64,000 nucleotides of DNA from Castellaniella daejeonensis (GTDB lineage Bacteria; Pseudomonadota; Gammaproteobacteria; Burkholderiales; Burkholderiaceae_B). The stretch lies in the NCBI RefSeq assembly GCF_039523555.1, contig NZ_BAAAFN010000006.1, positions 372,001-436,000 of the forward strand. Reading direction: 5' to 3'. The position numbers and the translations under genes are program-made. The notes below the pieces were generated by a model. The model saw only the letters and a program-made list of their open reading frames with translations. It searched no databases and was not told where the DNA came from. Below are positions 61,514-64,000 of the stretch, piece by piece (within the stretch, counting starts at the first letter, position 1; each line of letters begins with the position of its first letter).

Positions 61514-62277
61514 TGGAGCCCACCATGCAGGTATCCGCACCCCGGATCGCACTCATCACGGGCGGTGGAGCAGGCATCGGCCTGGCCGCCGCCAAGGCCT
61601 TCGCCGCTTCAGGCACCCGCGCCGTGATCACCGGCAGGAACGAGGCTCGCCTGGCAGCGGCTGCCCGGCAGACACCCGGCATCGACTATATCGTCGCGGA
61701 CGCATCCAGCGAAACGGATGCGCAACGCGCCGTCGCCACCACCATCCAGCGCTGGGGAAGGCTGGATGTTCTGGTCAATAACGCGGGCGACGGTGCCATC
61801 CTGCCGCTTGCCCAGGCCGAGGCCGACCGCATCGCCTCGATCTTCGCCACCAATGTCATCGGCCCTTCGCTGCTGGCGCGCGCCGCCCTGCCCCATCTGA
61901 AGGCATCGGGCGGTTCCATCATCAATGTGTCGAGCACCTTCGGTCACAAGGCGGCCCCCGGACTCTCGCACTATGCCGCCAGCAAGGCGGCCCTGGAGCA
62001 CATGACCCGCTGCTGGGCACTGGAATTCGCGGCGGACGGCATCCGCGTCAACGCGGTGGCCGCCGGGCCGACCGAAACCCGATTCCTGGAAGAGCGCATG
62101 CGTTTGTCTCCCGAGCAGGTCGAGGCCGTGAAGGCCGACGAACGCGCCCGCATCCCCATGGGCCGGCGTGGCAATCCAGAGGACGTTGCACCCTGGATCG
62201 TTTCGCTGGCCGCACCCGGCGCGGCCTGGATCACCGGCCAGGTCCTGCGCGTCGACGGCGGCCTGGTCATCACCTGA
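61513..62277 (+). CDS. SDR family oxidoreductase
   Basis: A 254-residue classical short-chain dehydrogenase. TGGGAGIGLAAAKAF binds the cofactor, NNAGDG is the structural motif, and the Ser-Tyr-Lys triad lies in INVSSTFGH and HYAASKAALEHM. The close sets preference between NAD and NADP cannot be read with certainty. Third gene of the ECF41 operon; ATG 61525 is an alternative start. Confidence 0.92.
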   Translation: MEPTMQVSAPRIALITGGGAGIGLAAAKAFAASGTRAVITGRNEARLAAAARQTPGIDYIVADASSETDAQRAVATTIQRWGRLDVLVNNAGDGAILPLAQAEADRIASIFATNVIGPSLLARAALPHLKASGGSIINVSSTFGHKAAPGLSHYAASKAALEHMTRCWALEFAADGIRVNAVAAGPTETRFLEERMRLSPEQVEAVKADERARIPMGRRGNPEDVAPWIVSLAAPGAAWITGQVLRVDGGLVIT

Positions 62278-62317
62278 GGCCGCACACCGCCCCACCCCCT
62301 CATCAAGGAACACTGCC

Positions 62318-62722
62318 ATGTCCCATCCAAGAATGCTCGCAGCGCTGCTTTGCCTGGCCTGCACCACTGCCGTGGCTGCACCGCCGTCCGCCCCCGCCCC
62401 CATCGTCACCGAGGTCCTGCGCCAGGACCTGCCCGACATGCCGGGCAAGGAAGCGCTGATGCTGCTCGTGGAATATCCGCCCGGCGGCGTCGATCCGGTC
62501 CACAGGCACGATGCCCACGGCCTGATCTACGTCCTGGAAGGAAAAGTGGTCATGGGCGTGCAAGGCGGCCGGGAGACGACCCTGGGCCCCGGACAGGCCT
62601 TTCACGAAGGTCCGGAAGACGTCCACACCGTCGGCCGCAATGCCAGCGCCACGGAACCGGCACGGTTCCTTGCGGTGCTGATCAAGGACGAAGGCAAGCC
62701 CGCCGTCCTGCCGGCCCACTAG
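62318..62722 (+). CDS. exported cupin protein
   Basis: A 134-residue protein with a signal peptide (about 1-20, ending AVAAP) and a single cupin barrel: VDPVHRHDAHGLIYVLEGKV supplies three His and the Glu, and LGPGQAFHEGPEDVHT the distal His. A periplasmic metal-binding or dioxygenase-like role is possible. It is last in the ECF41 operon, 40 bases after the SDR gene. Confidence 0.87.
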   Translation: MSHPRMLAALLCLACTTAVAAPPSAPAPIVTEVLRQDLPDMPGKEALMLLVEYPPGGVDPVHRHDAHGLIYVLEGKVVMGVQGGRETTLGPGQAFHEGPEDVHTVGRNASATEPARFLAVLIKDEGKPAVLPAH

Positions 62723-62779
62723 GCAGGGCCTGCGCAAACTCCGGGTGGGGCCGCCGGGCCGTGGTGCCCGTCGCGGCCT

Positions 62780-63598
62780 TCAGCGCCGCCCGGATCCGGC
62801 GGGCGGGCGGCCGGACCCGATGCCGGAACCAGGCCCCGGGGGCAAACCGCCTTCGGCTGGTTTGCCGGCGTCAGCAATCAGGATGCCCTGCGAGGCCGAC
62901 AGGAAGCGATAGAAATTGCGAATCAGGACTGCCGTAGCGCCCCAGATGAAATGGGATTCCCAGCGGATCGAGAAATAGCACCTGCCATGCCCCAGGGCCG
63001 TTTCCAGCCGGTGCAGCACATGCCGGCCCGGATCCATCAGGATCTCCAGGGGCACCTCGAACACCTCGGCCACCTCGGATTCATCGGGCCGGACATGAAA
63101 ACCAGGCAACAGTTCGCCGATCACGGGCGTCATCAGGAACTGCGTCGTGGTCAGCAATGTCGGCTGCGTGCCGATCACGTGGACGAAGCGCCGGTCGACA
63201 CCGATTTCTTCCCGGGTCTCGCGCAGGGCCGCTGCGATCGGGTCGCGGTCGGAGGATTCGATGCGGCCACCCGGAAAACTGACCTGGCCCGCATGATGAT
63301 GCAGGTGCGCGGCACGCCGCGTGAACAACACGTGCAGGCCGGCTTCGCGCTGGACCAGCGGCATCAGGACCGCCGCCTGGCGAGCCTGGACATGCAGAGC
63401 CCCGCCAGGATCGAAAGCCTGCGCGAACAGAGGTTCGACCCGCCAGTCGACCGGACGCTGGAACGCCCGGCGAATGTAGTCCAGCTGCAGGCACTCCGAA
63501 GGCAACACCGGCAGCGGAGCGCTGGGCAGGACGGGCTGGACCTGAGGGTCGAAGCTGGTGGCGCGATCCCCATCCGAGCCCGGCAACCGATACGACAT
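62780..63598 (-). CDS. NUDIX hydrolase, CoA pyrophosphatase type
   Basis: A 272-residue hydrolase. LFTRRAAHLHHHAGQVSFPG is the CoA-specific (NUDT8/NudL-like) signature and the NUDIX box follows: GGRIESSDRDPIAAALRETR then EEIG. It probably splits CoA to phosphopantetheine and 3',5'-ADP. ATG 63598 is preferred over an upstream GTG (63625). The glycine/proline-rich tail is longer than in NudL and may be disordered. Confidence 0.9.
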   Translation of the reverse strand: MSYRLPGSDGDRATSFDPQVQPVLPSAPLPVLPSECLQLDYIRRAFQRPVDWRVEPLFAQAFDPGGALHVQARQAAVLMPLVQREAGLHVLFTRRAAHLHHHAGQVSFPGGRIESSDRDPIAAALRETREEIGVDRRFVHVIGTQPTLLTTTQFLMTPVIGELLPGFHVRPDESEVAEVFEVPLEILMDPGRHVLHRLETALGHGRCYFSIRWESHFIWGATAVLIRNFYRFLSASQGILIADAGKPAEGGLPPGPGSGIGSGRPPAGSGRR

Positions 63599-63791
63599 GA
63601 AACCCCGATGATGAAATTCCGGCACGGTTCAATTGTGCCGGAAAACCAGCCCCCGCGCCGCGCCTTTGGCTTGCGCGCAAACGCAAGCCTGCATGCTGCC
63701 TGGCCCGGTCACGGCATGGTTCATGGTTACGATCCCATGTGCTGACCGGTCGTCCGGGGCCGCTTTTTACCTTGGGGGGCAGTCCGACGGC

Positions 63792-63823
63792 AAAAAAACA
63801 AGGCACCCGGAACGGGTGCCTTG
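63792..63823 (-). terminator. rho-independent terminator of rplS
   Basis: On the minus strand caaggcacccg (63823-63813) pairs with cgggtgccttg (63809-63799), followed by seven T. It lies about 20 bases after the rplS stop. Confidence 0.95.
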
Positions 63824-63844
63824 GATTGATCCGCGATGCCGCGA

Positions 63845-64000
63845 TCAGACGGCCTTGCGAACCAGCTTTTCCTTGATGCGAGCGGCTTTGCCCGTCAGGT
63901 TGCGCAGATAATACAGTTTAGCACGGCGGACGTCGCCACGGCGCTTGACTTCGATCGAGGCGATCTGCGGCGAATACAGCTGGAAAGTACGCTCGACGGC
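63845..64000 (-). CDS. rplS: 50S ribosomal protein L19, C-terminal end (partial)
   Basis: The last 51 codons are present, including AVERTFQLYSPQIASIEVKR and GDVRRAKLYYLRNLTGKAAR, the highly conserved tail of L19, which lies at the 30S-50S interface. The 5' part is beyond the right edge; rpsP, rimM and trmD usually precede it. Confidence 0.98.
   Translation of the reverse strand, partial: AVERTFQLYSPQIASIEVKRRGDVRRAKLYYLRNLTGKAARIKEKLVRKAV

Overview
The window looks like chromosomal DNA from a GC-rich betaproteobacterium, most likely of the family Alcaligenaceae (Bordetella/Achromobacter/Castellaniella-like). The basis is codon usage, the protein families present and the gene neighbourhoods (glcDEF next to mnmA, uvrC-pgsA and nagZ-acpS, ccoNOQPG beside fnr); the genus cannot be fixed from the sequence alone. 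Apart from one decayed toxin gene next to a tRNA, no insertion sequence, prophage, CRISPR array or replication origin was seen. One 44-base run of N (237-280) interrupts the first gene.

Layout. 1-5.0 kb: end of a HerA/DUF853 ATPase, DNA glycosylase tag, a DUF3293 protein, a membrane-anchored FMN glutamate-synthase-like protein, a candidate structured RNA and a diguanylate cyclase. 5.1-5.6 kb: tRNA-Met with a strong promoter and terminator, then a ccdB fragment. 5.7-13 kb: BON lipoprotein, a second diguanylate cyclase overlapping an ADP-ribosylglycohydrolase, a lipoprotein, a ghrA-like reductase, an M14 peptidase and an ICMT-like methyltransferase. 13-15.8 kb: a two-component system behind an exported beta-carbonic anhydrase. 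16.4-21.7 kb: a compact signalling operon (MASE1-GGDEF, response regulator, LysM-FecR protein, CHASE2 histidine kinase). 22-25.5 kb: small lipoproteins, tRNA-Lys, purB and a glutathione transferase. 25.5-32 kb: a D-lactate-dehydrogenase-like flavoprotein, glcDEF and mnmA, all on the minus strand.

32-40.6 kb: aroG, preceded by a Phe/Tyr-rich leader peptide and an attenuator, then an osmoprotection block in which ectoine uptake (ehuBCDA, plus strand) faces ectoine/hydroxyectoine synthesis (ectR-ectABCD, minus strand). 40.7-49.8 kb: microaerobic and anaerobic respiration, with a copper nitrite reductase carrying an extra cupredoxin domain, an oxygen-sensing FNR, and the cbb3 oxidase cluster. That cluster is controlled by two clear FNR boxes and includes a CcoI homologue reduced to its membrane core and a shortened FixH. 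50-59 kb: housekeeping genes aceA, queF, pgsA, uvrC, nagZ, acpS, orn, an M48 protease and rsgA. 59.2-62.7 kb: an ECF41-type sigma factor with its AhpD-like/NmrA-like/SDR/cupin operon; matching ECF41 promoters lie before both transcription units. The window closes with a CoA-type NUDIX hydrolase and the 3' end of rplS.

Taken together the region suggests a free-living or opportunistic organism that respires at low oxygen, can reduce nitrite, resists osmotic stress and invests heavily in c-di-GMP and envelope signalling. The most unusual items are the PheL-like leader before aroG, the ATPase-domain-less CcoI, the FecR/CHASE2/GGDEF signalling operon and the multi-hairpin RNA candidate near 3.3 kb.
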